From: UBA2779 sp965232165
GTDB taxonomy: Bacteria; Spirochaetota; Spirochaetia; DSM-2461
Direction: 5' to 3'
Length of the DNA: 64,000 nt
Assembly (NCBI GenBank): GCA_965232165.1
Contig: CBDDOY010000001.1
Location: 744,001-808,000 of the forward strand
In this document: positions 51,802 through 61,591 of the stretch, piece by piece
Layout: every line of letters begins with the position of its first letter
Position numbering within the stretch: position 1 is the first letter of the stretch
Program-made: the position numbers and the translations under genes
Notes under the pieces: generated by a model
Databases searched by the model: none
What the model saw: only the letters and a program-made list of their open reading frames with translations
Told to the model about the DNA's origin: nothing

Positions 51802-54749
51802 GAACCCCATACCTTTTCGAAATGAAGTTTGCCCATATCTTCGGCTAATAACCGCTTTGGGATGGGCAGCGGATAACGGCCGGTAAAACAGGCGGTACAA
51901 TGCGCATCCTTACACCGAGTATCAATGGATTTGAGCATCCCGTCAAAACTCAGATAGTGGAGTGTATCGGCGCCAATGCTACGGCAAATAGCATCGACAT
52001 CAAGCCGATGTGCGATCAATTCACTGTAAGTGGCCATATCAATGCCCATGAAGCAGGGGTGACGAATAGGCGGAGATGAGACACGGACATGTATCTCGGT
52101 CGCCCCGGCATGGCGGATGAGTTGAACTATGGGGCCGGAGGTGTTGCCCCGAACGATGGAATCATCGACCAAAACGACACGCTGGCCGCGCAGGTTTTCC
52201 GCCAGAGGATTGAATTTCAAACTCACCCCCTGCTGGCGAAGCCGGTCGTCCGGCTGGATAAATGTGCGGCCGATGTAGCGGTTCTTGGTGAGGCCATCGT
52301 TATATGGGACTCCTGATTCAAGACTGTAGCCGATGGCTGCCGGAGTGGCCGAATCGGGCACTCCCAACACCAGGTCGGCTTCAACAGGAGCTTCCAAAGC
52401 AAGCTGGCGCCCCAAACGCTGGCGGACCTGATGGATTAACTGTCCCCGAAGCAGGGAATCAGGGCGGGAGAAATAGATGTACTCGAACACACACAAGGCA
52501 TGTTTGTCCGCTGAAAGGCCCTCAAAGGAAGTGATGCCCTTCTTACTCAAACGAACGATCTCTCCAGGACGGACATGACGTGTAAATTCTGCATTGATGG
52601 TATTTAGGGCGCAGGTTTCGGAAGCAATAACATGGCCCTTATCGAGCCGCCCTATACAGAGGGGGCGCATACCACGCGGGTCGCGGACAGCATATACCGC
52701 ATCACGGGTAAGAACGGCCAGGGAATATGCGCCCTCAGCAACTGCCATAACAGCCCGAATACGGTCAACCCAGTTATCGTCTGCGCCTGGCATGGGTCCA
52801 TCCTCAACCGACGAAGCCGGAGAAGGTGCGGCAAGCAACTGGGTGATGAGTTCGCTATCGGTGGTTGTAGAGAGTCCCACTCCGCGTTCAAGGAGATGGC
52901 TGCGCAGTTCAGCGGCATTGACGATATTTCCGTTATGAGCAACGCCGAGAGGACCGTTCATTGTCTCAATAAGGAAAGGCTGCGCATTGCGAATGTGAGT
53001 GGCTCCCGTAGTGGCATATCGGTTATGGCCAATGGCCATGAAACCCTTGAGCGGAGCAAGGTCCTCTTCTTTGAAAATCTGGGAAACCAGTCCCATCCCC
53101 CGATGTGTATAGGCCGTCTGACCATCGCAGGTGGCGATTCCCGCTCCCTCCTGGCCGCGATGCTGTAAGGCGTAAAGAGCGAAGAACGTCAGGCGGGCCG
53201 CCTCCCGGCCCGGAGCGCAGATGCCAAAGACACCACAGGACTCACGGGGATGGTCAGCTTGATGCAGGCATTGATTGTCCCGCAGGATGGCTGAGCGGTT
53301 GGCCGACTGCAACTCGGTAACGGCATCGGCAATGGCTGGATGACTGAGACCGAGAATTTTGGCCGCCAAAAGGGCCGCCCCAGTCGGGTCGAGCACCAGT
53401 GCCGGGGCGACACCGCCGGGCATCCGAATCGATGAGAACAGATCGGCACCGCCGAAACTGTCAGAGGGCGGCGGACAGGCGATAACCGGAGCCTTCACCT
53501 GGGCATCGACAAATCCGCTTAAGGCATTCGATCTTCCAGCCACAGTGATAAACACCATGGGACGGGGGTCGATTTTATACCCTGCCAGTATGGACAATAG
53601 ATGTTCCGGTGTCTTATGCGCCGAACCTATGTGGAAAACCGTCTCGATTCCCAGTGCATACAGCTCAGCGGCAATTTTTCGGCTGTGGTCTAAGTCGCTA
53701 TGGGAGCCCATTATAATGGGAACGAGAGCGGTCTTCTCCATTTTATGCACTTTGGCATCCCTGTCTTCCGGTCTGGTGCTGTTTTTCGGGGAGGACACCG
53801 GATTTTTTCTGAGATTTTGCGTGATGCGTTCATCGGCGGGCTGTGCGTCTGGTTCAAAGGTCTGACCGGTAAGCCGTTCGTAGAGACTGATGTACATCCG
53901 GGCTGTCTGAACCGCCTTTTCAGGTGTGACAGGCGGCGGAGTTCCTTCGCCCCGATAACCCTGGGCAACAAACCACTCCCTTAATACTTCCTTGTCACAA
54001 TTCTCCGGCCTGCCAGCCCCTTCGTACGATTCCTGCGTCCAGAAGCGGCTGGAATCCGGGGTGTGCACTTCATCGATCAGGATGAGTTCGCCATCCAGAA
54101 GACCGAATTCATACTTAGTATCCACCAGAATCAGGCCAGCCTGTCGGGCCGCTTCCTGTCCCCGGGCAAAGAGGGCCAGCGCAACTGTTTCAACCTGCTC
54201 CCAAAGGGATTCTTCAACCAGATTTTTGCTGATGATCGCCTCTCGGGTTAACCGTTCATCGTGAGCCCCCTTCTCTGCCTTGGTGGTAGGCGTGATTACA
54301 GGGGAAGGAAGGGGACTGTTTTTACGCAAACCGTCAGGGAGTGTTATTCCGTAGGGGCAGCGGTCGCCATTTGCGTAAAGTGTCCATAGCGATGTATCAG
54401 TGACGCCGGTGATATAACCGCGCACGATGACTTCTACTGGCAGAGGCTCGACTTTGCGCACAATCATAGCGTTGGGATCAGGTACAATAACTAAGTGATT
54501 TCTGACGATGTCGGCGGTCTGAGCAAACCACCATGCGCTGAGTTGATTGAGTACCTGCCCTTTATGGGGAATAGTTCCAAGAATACGGTCGAAGGCCGAT
54601 ACCCGGTCGGTGGTGACAATCAGCAGGCATTCGTCATCCAGGGTGAAAATGTCCCGGACTTTTCCGGACTGGCAGAGATTCCAGCCGGGGAGCCGGACCG
54701 ATTCAATCGTTGTAGATACGGCATCGAATAATGATTTAGAAGAAAGCAT
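51798..54749 (-). CDS. purCEF: triple fusion: SAICAR synthetase - class II AIR carboxylase - amidophosphoribosyltransferase
   Basis: One uninterrupted frame of 983 residues carries three purine-synthesis enzymes. Residues 1-~320 are PurC (SGKVRDIF, VEVIVRGYITG, TPTTKAEKGAHDE, LILVDTKYEFG). A charged linker (about 315-340) leads to PurE at about 341-488, of the class II type that makes CAIR directly from AIR and CO2 (IIMGSHSDLDHSRKIA, IGSAHKTPEHLL, AGRSNALSGFVDA, CPPPSDSFGGADLF). Residues 505-983 are PurF: glutaminase nucleophile Cys505 in PRESCGVFGI, ALQHRGQEGAGIA, GHNRYATTG, PRPP loop VVLVDDSIVRGNTS and FeS-type Cys residues near CKDAHCTACFTG. PurF normally needs its Cys as a free N-terminus after propeptide removal; here about 500 residues precede it. 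Overlaps purD by four bases. Confidence 0.93.
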   Translation of the reverse strand: MLSSKSLFDAVSTTIESVRLPGWNLCQSGKVRDIFTLDDECLLIVTTDRVSAFDRILGTIPHKGQVLNQLSAWWFAQTADIVRNHLVIVPDPNAMIVRKVEPLPVEVIVRGYITGVTDTSLWTLYANGDRCPYGITLPDGLRKNSPLPSPVITPTTKAEKGAHDERLTREAIISKNLVEESLWEQVETVALALFARGQEAARQAGLILVDTKYEFGLLDGELILIDEVHTPDSSRFWTQESYEGAGRPENCDKEVLREWFVAQGYRGEGTPPPVTPEKAVQTARMYISLYERLTGQTFEPDAQPADERITQNLRKNPVSSPKNSTRPEDRDAKVHKMEKTALVPIIMGSHSDLDHSRKIAAELYALGIETVFHIGSAHKTPEHLLSILAGYKIDPRPMVFITVAGRSNALSGFVDAQVKAPVIACPPPSDSFGGADLFSSIRMPGGVAPALVLDPTGAALLAAKILGLSHPAIADAVTELQSANRSAILRDNQCLHQADHPRESCGVFGICAPGREAARLTFFALYALQHRGQEGAGIATCDGQTAYTHRGMGLVSQIFKEEDLAPLKGFMAIGHNRYATTGATHIRNAQPFLIETMNGPLGVAHNGNIVNAAELRSHLLERGVGLSTTTDSELITQLLAAPSPASSVEDGPMPGADDNWVDRIRAVMAVAEGAYSLAVLTRDAVYAVRDPRGMRPLCIGRLDKGHVIASETCALNTINAEFTRHVRPGEIVRLSKKGITSFEGLSADKHALCVFEYIYFSRPDSLLRGQLIHQVRQRLGRQLALEAPVEADLVLGVPDSATPAAIGYSLESGVPYNDGLTKNRYIGRTFIQPDDRLRQQGVSLKFNPLAENLRGQRVVLVDDSIVRGNTSGPIVQLIRHAGATEIHVRVSSPPIRHPCFMGIDMATYSELIAHRLDVDAICRSIGADTLHYLSFDGMLKSIDTRCKDAHCTACFTGRYPLPIPKRLLAEDMGKLHFEKVWGS

Positions 54750-54763
54750 TATGTCCTTGGTTT

Positions 54764-57700
54764 TTAAGCATTCTTAATGCCATTTCTGAATATAGTCAAC
54801 CCATTAAACCTGGATTCAAAACGGTGGAACAGGGGATTCTGCCAGGGAAAGATGTGATTTTCCGGATGGGGCATCAGACCTAATACATTCCCTTGCGGAT
54901 TGCATAGCCCCGCGATATCAAGACTGGAACCATTGGGGTTCCCGGGATAGCTTACAGGATGGCCTGACTCGTCAACGTAGGTTAGGGCGATCATTCCACT
55001 GCTGCAAAGTTGATCCAGAGCTGCTTGATCCCGGGCAGCCAGCCGTCCTTCTGCATGGGCTGCCGGACAGAAGATCAATGGCTGGCTGCCGTCAAGGAAC
55101 AGAGAGCGGCTGTTCACGTGTCCTTTGAGAGTCACCCATCGGCATTCAAAACGCCGACTTTCATTGGCTGTAAGAGTCACTTGGCGGTTTTGGCCGCCGA
55201 TAGAGCCGCCCGGCAGGAGACCAGCCTTGAGCAGGGCCTGAAATCCATTGCAAATACCCAGAACAGGGCGTCCGGTTTCGGTAAAACGGCGAATATCATC
55301 GTCAAGCCGCTGCTTGAGCTGCAGCGCCCACAGCGCACCAGCCCCAAGATCGTCGCCATAGGAAAAACCGCCGGGGAGAACAAGCATGTGAAAATCGGCC
55401 AGATCGATGGAGCCGTCGAGAAGCTGTTCGATGAACACTATCTGCGGTGCACCGCCGGCTTTCATGCAGGCTAGGAACGCATCCCGATCGCGGTTAGTGC
55501 CGCGGACGTGAAGGATGCAGACTTTCGGTGCCAAATGGAGTGCCGCTGGTTCAGGGATCGTTGATTCTTGGGACGGAGGGCGGGGCCTCGATACGGCAGA
55601 TTCACCACGCCAGGCTGTTTCTATGGCCGATAGAGAAAGGTGAACAGCCAGATCATTCGCTGAGCTGTAAACATCGAGCACCGGCTCGGCTATAACGCGG
55701 CCTATCACCGCATGGGGTATGGCGGACAGGGCCGCTGTCAAAGGCTTCATTCTGGAAGGGTCTGCTTCAACGATGAATCGGGTAAGGGTTTCGGAAAACA
55801 GCAACTGTTCGACGGAGAGACTTTTTCCCGGATGGGGAACGTTCCCGAGTTGTATCGAAGCGCCGAGTTGCCCGCCGAGGCACATTTCCGCAACCGCCAC
55901 GGCCAGGCCGCCCTCGGAGCAATCATGGCAGGCAGACACCCAACCGGAAGAAATGACCCCGTGCAGGGCTTTCAGTGTCTGGAGTGCTGCGGGGTTGGGG
56001 CGGGGAACGGCGCCGCTGTTGAGCCTGGCGACTTGATTGTAGTGGCTGCCGCCCATTTCATCACGGGTTTCCCCTATCATTATAATCAGATTACCGGCTG
56101 ACTTGAAGTCCATCGTCACCGTGCGCTCAATATCGGGAACGATGCCCACCGCTGAGATCAGCAGGGTTCCGGGAATCGCATGTCGGCGGCCATCATGGTC
56201 TATGAATTCATTGTTGAGACTGTCCTTGCCGGAAATAAACGGCGCTTCATAGGCCAGGGCCGCATCATGACAGCCCTGGGCGCAGCGCACAAGGCTGCCC
56301 AGCTCATCGGGTTGAGCGGGGTCCCCCCAGCAGAAATTGTCGAGCAATGCCACTCTACCGGGATCGGTACCGACCGCGGTGAGGTTGCGAAACGCCTCGT
56401 CTACGGCGGCCCAGGCCATCGCATAAGGATCAAATTCGGTAAACTGCGGGCAAATTCCCACAGCCAGAGACACTCCTTTCAAGACCGTCTCAGACGATAT
56501 GCCTAAATGAGTATCCAGTGGCACCAGCACGCTGGCATCGCCGGGCCCGTGACCGGCGCTGCCGGTAAGCGGTTTCACGGCGGTACCGCCCTGAACTTCA
56601 TAATCGTAACGGCTGATAATGTCTTCTTTGCTGTGAATATTGGGATGGGAGAGGATTTTCAGCAGCAGAGATGACATGTCTGTCTGCACGGGCTGGGATG
56701 ATGTATCACTTAGAGGAGGTGGTTGCCAAAAGGCGGTCATGCGGCGCGGCGGACGGCCATCGTGGAGGAACTCCATTCCCATGTCGGCAACGCATTTTTT
56801 GCCAGAAAACAGGGTTATCCGGCCAGTTGATTCAAATTCACCGATGCAGACCATCTCGGTGCTGTGAACGGCGCATACCTCCCTGAGCCGGGAAAGATTT
56901 TTCGGCGGCACGGCGAGTACCATCCGCTCCTGAGCCTCGCTGAGCCAGATTTCCCAGGGGCGCAGTCCTGTATACTTCAGCGGGATGCGTTCAATCTGAA
57001 TACGCACCCCGACTTTTCTGCCCAATTCACCCACCGCCGACGAGAGCCCTCCAGCGCCACAATCGGTAATGGCGGTATAGAGCCCCTCATCGCGTGCCTG
57101 GACAACCGCCTCCATCACCTGTTTCTCATTGATGGGATGACCAATCTGTACAGCGCCGCCGGAGATTTCTCCGGTATCCTGGTTCATCTCCATGCTGGAG
57201 AAGGTGGCGCCGCGCAGGCCGTCACGTCCGGTTCGTCCGCCGATCACGACGACACTGTCTCCTGGTTGGAGTGCCGTGGGATGGGAATTGTGAGGCAAGA
57301 GACCGAGGCAGCCGCAGTAGACGAGAGGATTGGCGGTGTAGCCGGAATGATAGAGGACGGCGCCATTGACGGTGGGTATGCCCATCTTGTTGCCGTAGTC
57401 TCCAATGCCGTGAATAACCCCTTCGGAGATACGGCGGGGATGAAGTACTCCGGGCTGCAGTTCCAAGGTGGAAAGGCTGGGCGGACCAAAACAAAGGGTA
57501 TCGGTGTTGGCGATGGGGCGGGCGCTCACTCCGAGTATGTCCCGGATAACGCCGCCAACTCCGGTGTTGGCCCCTCCGAAGGGTTCGAGAGCGGATGGAT
57601 GATTATGCGTTTCTACCTTGAAGGCTAAATCCCATTCATCATTGAAGGCGATGATTCCGGCATTGTCGACAAATGCGGACAGCACCCATGGGCGATTGAG

Positions 57701-58540
57701 CGTCTTGGTAACGGCGCGAATGGCCGTGTTCAGCACACCATCGATGGTTTGAGCGACTGGTTTGGAATATGGATCCGCACCGGGAAGGGGGCCGGTATAT
57801 TCAATCAGGGCCTGAAAAGTTTTGTGAGAACAATGCTCGCTCCAGGTTTGCGCAATCATTTCCAGTTCCACATCGGCAGGATCACGTTCTTCCGCCTGGA
57901 AGTATTCCTGAATGGCACGCATCTCGGACAGGTTGAGAGCAAGGCCCCGTTTAGTGCTAATCTTCAGAAGAGCTTCATCGTCAGCCTCTCGCAGCGGGAT
58001 AATCCGCACCGTATCGTCGGCCTTACGGTTTGGGGAAAACGGCGGGATGACAGCTTTATCAACGGCAGTGTGCTGGATGAGCGGATTGGAAAACGCCTCT
58101 GCAGCCAGACGTTCCAGGGCCGATTGATCAATGTCGCCGCTTAGCAGATATCGTTGGCCTGTGGCCGCCTGATCGATTCCCATAATGCCCATGGAATGGG
58201 CCGCATGCACAAGGCTCTCGGCAGCGGGATCCGTAACCCCCGGATGGTAGACGACTTCTACAGAATGGCTAACGCCGGGAAAAACCTCCGCCTGTTCCAC
58301 AGGGGTAACGATGAACACCTCGCTAACCGGATCGGCCAATAGCTCGGCGGCAAGACGCCTGACTTCAGGGGGGGAAACCTGTCCATGGACAAAATAAAGC
58401 CGGCTGGTACAGCAATCGGTGATCGAAGACGCTCCCGCATGATGGACAAGGGTCTCTATCCAATGCATGTCTGAGTTTTTCCCGCCATTATAGCGGGAGC
58501 GGACTTCTATCCTGTGCTGAACAGCACAAACTTCATTCAT
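54764..58540 (-). CDS. purL: phosphoribosylformylglycinamidine synthase, large fused type
   Basis: Fourth step of purine synthesis, glutamine-dependent conversion of FGAR to FGAM. 1258 residues contain a PurS-like N-terminal region (to about 190), the two-part synthetase (IAQTWSEHCSHKTFQ, FKVETHNHPSALEPFGGANT, DCGAGGLSSAVGELG, FISGKDSLNNEF, ACHDCSEGGLAVAVAEM) and a C-terminal PurQ-type glutaminase (PGGFSYGDDLGAGALWA, GICNGFQALLKAG with the nucleophile Cys, MPHPENHIFPW). It is the first gene of the operon; 14 bases separate it from purCEF. The start at 58540 lacks a strong ribosome site; ATG 58468 (MHWIETLVHH) is an alternative and the first 24 residues look unconserved. Confidence 0.95.
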   Translation of the reverse strand: MNEVCAVQHRIEVRSRYNGGKNSDMHWIETLVHHAGASSITDCCTSRLYFVHGQVSPPEVRRLAAELLADPVSEVFIVTPVEQAEVFPGVSHSVEVVYHPGVTDPAAESLVHAAHSMGIMGIDQAATGQRYLLSGDIDQSALERLAAEAFSNPLIQHTAVDKAVIPPFSPNRKADDTVRIIPLREADDEALLKISTKRGLALNLSEMRAIQEYFQAEERDPADVELEMIAQTWSEHCSHKTFQALIEYTGPLPGADPYSKPVAQTIDGVLNTAIRAVTKTLNRPWVLSAFVDNAGIIAFNDEWDLAFKVETHNHPSALEPFGGANTGVGGVIRDILGVSARPIANTDTLCFGPPSLSTLELQPGVLHPRRISEGVIHGIGDYGNKMGIPTVNGAVLYHSGYTANPLVYCGCLGLLPHNSHPTALQPGDSVVVIGGRTGRDGLRGATFSSMEMNQDTGEISGGAVQIGHPINEKQVMEAVVQARDEGLYTAITDCGAGGLSSAVGELGRKVGVRIQIERIPLKYTGLRPWEIWLSEAQERMVLAVPPKNLSRLREVCAVHSTEMVCIGEFESTGRITLFSGKKCVADMGMEFLHDGRPPRRMTAFWQPPPLSDTSSQPVQTDMSSLLLKILSHPNIHSKEDIISRYDYEVQGGTAVKPLTGSAGHGPGDASVLVPLDTHLGISSETVLKGVSLAVGICPQFTEFDPYAMAWAAVDEAFRNLTAVGTDPGRVALLDNFCWGDPAQPDELGSLVRCAQGCHDAALAYEAPFISGKDSLNNEFIDHDGRRHAIPGTLLISAVGIVPDIERTVTMDFKSAGNLIIMIGETRDEMGGSHYNQVARLNSGAVPRPNPAALQTLKALHGVISSGWVSACHDCSEGGLAVAVAEMCLGGQLGASIQLGNVPHPGKSLSVEQLLFSETLTRFIVEADPSRMKPLTAALSAIPHAVIGRVIAEPVLDVYSSANDLAVHLSLSAIETAWRGESAVSRPRPPSQESTIPEPAALHLAPKVCILHVRGTNRDRDAFLACMKAGGAPQIVFIEQLLDGSIDLADFHMLVLPGGFSYGDDLGAGALWALQLKQRLDDDIRRFTETGRPVLGICNGFQALLKAGLLPGGSIGGQNRQVTLTANESRRFECRWVTLKGHVNSRSLFLDGSQPLIFCPAAHAEGRLAARDQAALDQLCSSGMIALTYVDESGHPVSYPGNPNGSSLDIAGLCNPQGNVLGLMPHPENHIFPWQNPLFHRFESRFNGLTIFRNGIKNA

Positions 58541-58851
58541 CGTATCTCAGGAATAGAAAAAGATTCAATCGGAGTTCTCTTTGCGGCAAGAATACCGAAA
58601 TTCAGCCATTAAGCGCAACCCCACGCATTGCCTTATAATAAGCTGCCCGCAAAAAAAGTGCCTGCCTCAATGAGTGAGTCTCTGATAATCCCTCCATGGG
58701 GGGGGGGTAGACTGAATTCTTCACCGAATCAATGAATTAAAACTTTCCCATATAAGAATTTAACTCAAATTCCATGCTTCACGATACTGGGGCCATTACA
58801 GTTTAAATTCTGAAATTTCAACCATCTTCTGCTGATGGATTGCCGGCTCGG
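58541..58851. other. intergenic region upstream of the pur operon
   Basis: About 310 bases, AT-rich in places, with a run of ten G at 58699-58708. It should contain the promoter of the minus-strand pur operon, but I cannot point to a convincing -35/-10 pair or a PurR-type box, and I see no riboswitch. Confidence 0.4.
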
Positions 58852-59098
58852 TTAACCCCGGCCGCGCCCCCTGAGATAGTTCGGCTCAATCGTGTTACAA
58901 CAGACAGCCGCCAAGTCATCAAGAGCCGTACGAAAGCCATGAAACGGCTTACCTTGGGCTGTCCGTTGAGCTTCTAAGAGGGCTGATTTTTCCGGCTGGA
59001 CCTCAGAATCTCGCCCCTGACCGTCTTCCGTCGAATCACTCTCGTCATCAAAGAGCAGGGGCCGAAGCCGATTACGCATCTCCCGCCTTGTATAATAA
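58852..59098 (-). pseudogene. possible transposase C-terminal fragment
   Basis: A short frame with MRNRLRPLLFDDESDS, then ALLEAQRTAQGKPFHGFRTA and LDDLAAVCCNTIEP. The last part resembles the end of some IS4/IS1634-type transposases as I remember them (a His-Ser/Gly-Phe-xx-Leu-Leu-xx-Leu-Ala pattern). No start or catalytic residues are present. The region is otherwise repeat debris, so a remnant is more likely than a gene. Confidence 0.35.
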
Positions 59099-59137
59099 AC
59101 TATTATGCAGAGAAACACATGCTATGCTGCCCAGCCT

Positions 59138-59431
59138 GTTCAGGGAAAATACCCCGGGACAGCCCTGAAAAGCCTCCTTGAGATGGAAATAAAGCATAGA
59201 GATGAGGCTTGGAAGATCAAATATACCGAGCAGTCCGGATTCTATGCGGCGAAGAGTCCTGACGGTTTTATCTTTGATGAAATTCGTTTCCCTTCGGGAA
59301 CACGTCCTTCAGATTTCATGAATTCTCCGGTTTGTTATTGATGAAAAAGAATCTGATTCTCTTTGGAAATGCGGGTACGGGTAAAACCCATCCGGATGCG
59401 GCTCTTGGGCTTTGGGCCTGTAGAATTTGAT
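59138..59431 (+). pseudogene. istB: IstB (IS21-family ATPase) fragment with frameshifts
   Basis: LKSLLEMEIKHRDEAWKIKY, QSGFYAAKSPDGFIFDEIRF and then, in another frame, KNLILFGNAGTGKTHPDAAL matches the start of IstB: N-terminal region, then the Walker A loop GNAGTGKTH. A stop and frame change occur near 59336-59341, and the rest of the ATPase after GLWACRI is missing. No istA is visible nearby. Confidence 0.7.
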
Positions 59432-59459
59432 CTATGAATATTATTGATTACAGACACAG

Positions 59460-60395
59460 TTATACGGGTAGCCATGATAAAAAAGAGGCTATTTGCCGAT
59501 CCCAGAACTCCCAAGTGTGTATTCCGTCAGATTCTCTATATGTTATGGGAACTTTCCTGTGTTTACAAGCCTTCCTGAATGTTTGATTGCTTTGATATAG
59601 AAAACCCCGCTTTCCGCAGCTCTGATATAGTTTTGGCCAGTTTGATGCTTTATAATCCTTTAGAAGACTGATAAGATCGTTCTCTGTGCCAATCAGGCGC
59701 TCTCCCCGGGGGGCTTCTCCAAAGCAGTTGATAAGAATAGCATGATGTGCCTTACTCCCGCTTTCCATACTCTCATCAACCCATGAAGGGAAATCTAATA
59801 CTCCGGAAAAACTTCCCGCATAAGAAAACATGTCAGGATGATTCAGTGCTGTTTTGAAAGCGCCGAATCCTCCCATTGACAAACCGGATATAAATCGTCC
59901 CTCTTTTGTATTTGCAACAGGGAAATACGCTTCAGTGATTTCCAAAAGTTCTCTGCTGATAAACTCATAATAATTAAGACCATACTTCATATCCTGGTAA
60001 TAGCTTAAATGCACTTCAGGCATGACAACCGCCAGATGCTTATCCTGAAGGTACCGCTCTAAAGGGTACCTCTAAAAAACAGCTTTAGGAAATTGACGAA
60101 GAAATTTTTTGTCGATACAAGGCGGCAAAAGCTAAGGGCGTAGCTTAAGCTACGTGAGCATTTTGACAACGCAGTAGCAACGGAAAAGATCGAGTCAAGA
60201 ACTAAATGGGGTTTTTTAGAGGTGCCCTTTAGAGGTATATCGAAACCATGCGCTGTGATCGTCTGTTTTTCCGTGAAGTAGATACAGCACGGGTATTCTT
60301 TCTTTTCCTTGAGTATAGCCCAAGGGCATCAGTACTGTCATGCCCTGAGAAAGCTGCAGGACTTCTGAGAAAAAATGTACTTCATTGTGAATCAA
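59460..60395 (-). pseudogene. esterase (alpha/beta-hydrolase, EstA/tributyrin-esterase type) split by an R2 element
   Basis: The upstream part starts at TTG 60395 (AAGGAG seven bases before) and reads NEVHFFSEVLQLSQGMTVLM, then IPVLYLLHGKTDDHSAWFRY. It is interrupted by the R2 copy at 60064-60227 and resumes with ERYLQDKHLAVVMPEVHLS, the catalytic Ser motif FISGLSMGGFGAFKTA, then DGIHTWEFWDRQ with the catalytic His, to the stop at 59460. Both sides are collinear with a normal esterase of about 255 residues, so the R2 insertion is the only visible damage. A Met at 60023 could allow translation of the 187-residue C-terminal part, which lacks the oxyanion-hole region. Confidence 0.85.
60064..60227 (-). 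repeat. MITE-like repeat R2, copy inside an esterase gene
   Basis: 164 bases from GGGTACCTCTAAAAAACAGC to GGGGTTTTTTAGAGGTGCCC. The flanks CTCTAAA and TTTAGAG extend the inverted repeat and are not a direct duplication. Closest relative in the window is the truncated copy at 3068-3204. Confidence 0.9.
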
Positions 60396-60409
60396 ATGAC
60401 ATCTCCTTT

Positions 60410-61135
60410 TTATTTGTTTCTATAATGATTAGGAGTGCAGTCAGCAGCAAGCTCCTTAAACTTTCGGCTGAAGTACTTATAGTCGCTATAGCCGACACGT
60501 TCAGCAATATCAACAATTGTATACTCTGTTTCAAGCAGCAGTTCCTTTGCTTTTGATACACGAAGCTGATTCAGAAACGAGGTGAAACTGCATCCTGTTT
60601 TCTGCTTAAAGAGTGCACTGAAGTAATTAGGCGACAACCCGATTACATCGGCTGTTCTATTTGCTGATACAGACTCATGCATATGAACATACAGATATGA
60701 AATAGCCTGTTTTATCTGTTGATGACTGCCTTCAGGAATCACAATCTCCTGAGACAATTCATGCTGCTGTCTCAGGACGATTCTACTTACAACCTTCATA
60801 AGTTCATCAACATTGACTGGTTTCAGCAGATAATCAACAACATTTTTCTTAATGGCATGCTGAGCATAGGCAAAGTCATTATATCCACTTAAGACTATTG
60901 TGCGTATAGCCGACTTATGTTCAAAGACATAGTCAATCAGCTTCAGGCTATCCATCACCGACATTCTGATATCTGTCAACAGTATCCTTATTGGTTTTCT
61001 ATCCAGAAGGTCTATCGCCATCTTTCCATTTTCAGCAGTATAGACAGCATGAATACCGATTTACTGCCATGCTATAGTCTCGGAGAGACCCCTCAGTGTA
61101 GTGGGTTCATCATCAACAATCAGCAGGTTTGACAT
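60410..61135 (-). pseudogene. YesN-type response regulator (REC + AraC HTH) with a nonsense codon
   Basis: From ATG 61135 (GGAGGGATAT upstream) the frame begins MSNLLIVDDEPTTLRGL, then meets TAA at codon 25 (61061-61063) in the context AWQ-stop-IGIHAVYTAENG, where relatives have one residue such as Glu. After the stop the frame is intact: receiver Asp in ILLTDIRMS, TIVLSGYNDFAYAQHAI, LLKPVNVDEL, then the AraC-type double HTH (ISYLYVHMHESVS, YFSALFKQKTGCSF, VGYSDYKYFSRKFKE). Such regulators control sugar ABC transporters with a YesM kinase. A single substitution would restore it. Confidence 0.85.
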
Positions 61136-61508
61136 ATATCCCTCCTTCGACTGCATCAGGAACAATTTCAATGACCGGTATTTTAATGATAAATCTTGCT
61201 CCTTTCATCTGTTCATCATAATACAGGCCACAAGAATCACCAAACTTAATAGTCACCCGCTCTTCAATATTCTGCAGTGAGCTTTTATGTATACTTCCAT
61301 AGTCTTTAATCCCCTGTCCATCGTCCTCAACAATAATATGAAGCAGGCCCTGAACACGCTGAAGTGAGACAGTAATATGCAGATGTCCAGATGAGTCATT
61401 CAGGCCATATTTTATACTGTTTTCCACTAATGGCTGAATGATCTGCTTCATAATGAAGAGCGAGCCGAGACCTTCGTCAGATAAAACTGAAAACTGAAGC
61501 GGTTATGC
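61113..61508 (-). pseudogene. YesM-type sensor histidine kinase, C-terminal fragment
   Basis: Encodes FSVLSDEGLGSLFIMKQ, then the N box IIQPLVENSIKYGL, IIVEDDGQGIKDYG, LQNIEERVTIKFGD and GARFIIKIPV, the end of a HATPase domain. The upstream sensor, membrane and HisKA-like regions are missing; the IS3-family element begins 25 bases further on. The stop overlaps the response-regulator start, the usual order kinase-regulator. Confidence 0.8.
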
Positions 61509-61591
61509 AAACGCTTTCTCATTAGCTGAATGTATGAGGTGGAATCCTTAAATCGGACACTGTAAAATGGTGTCCATTAAGGAGGTTCGCC

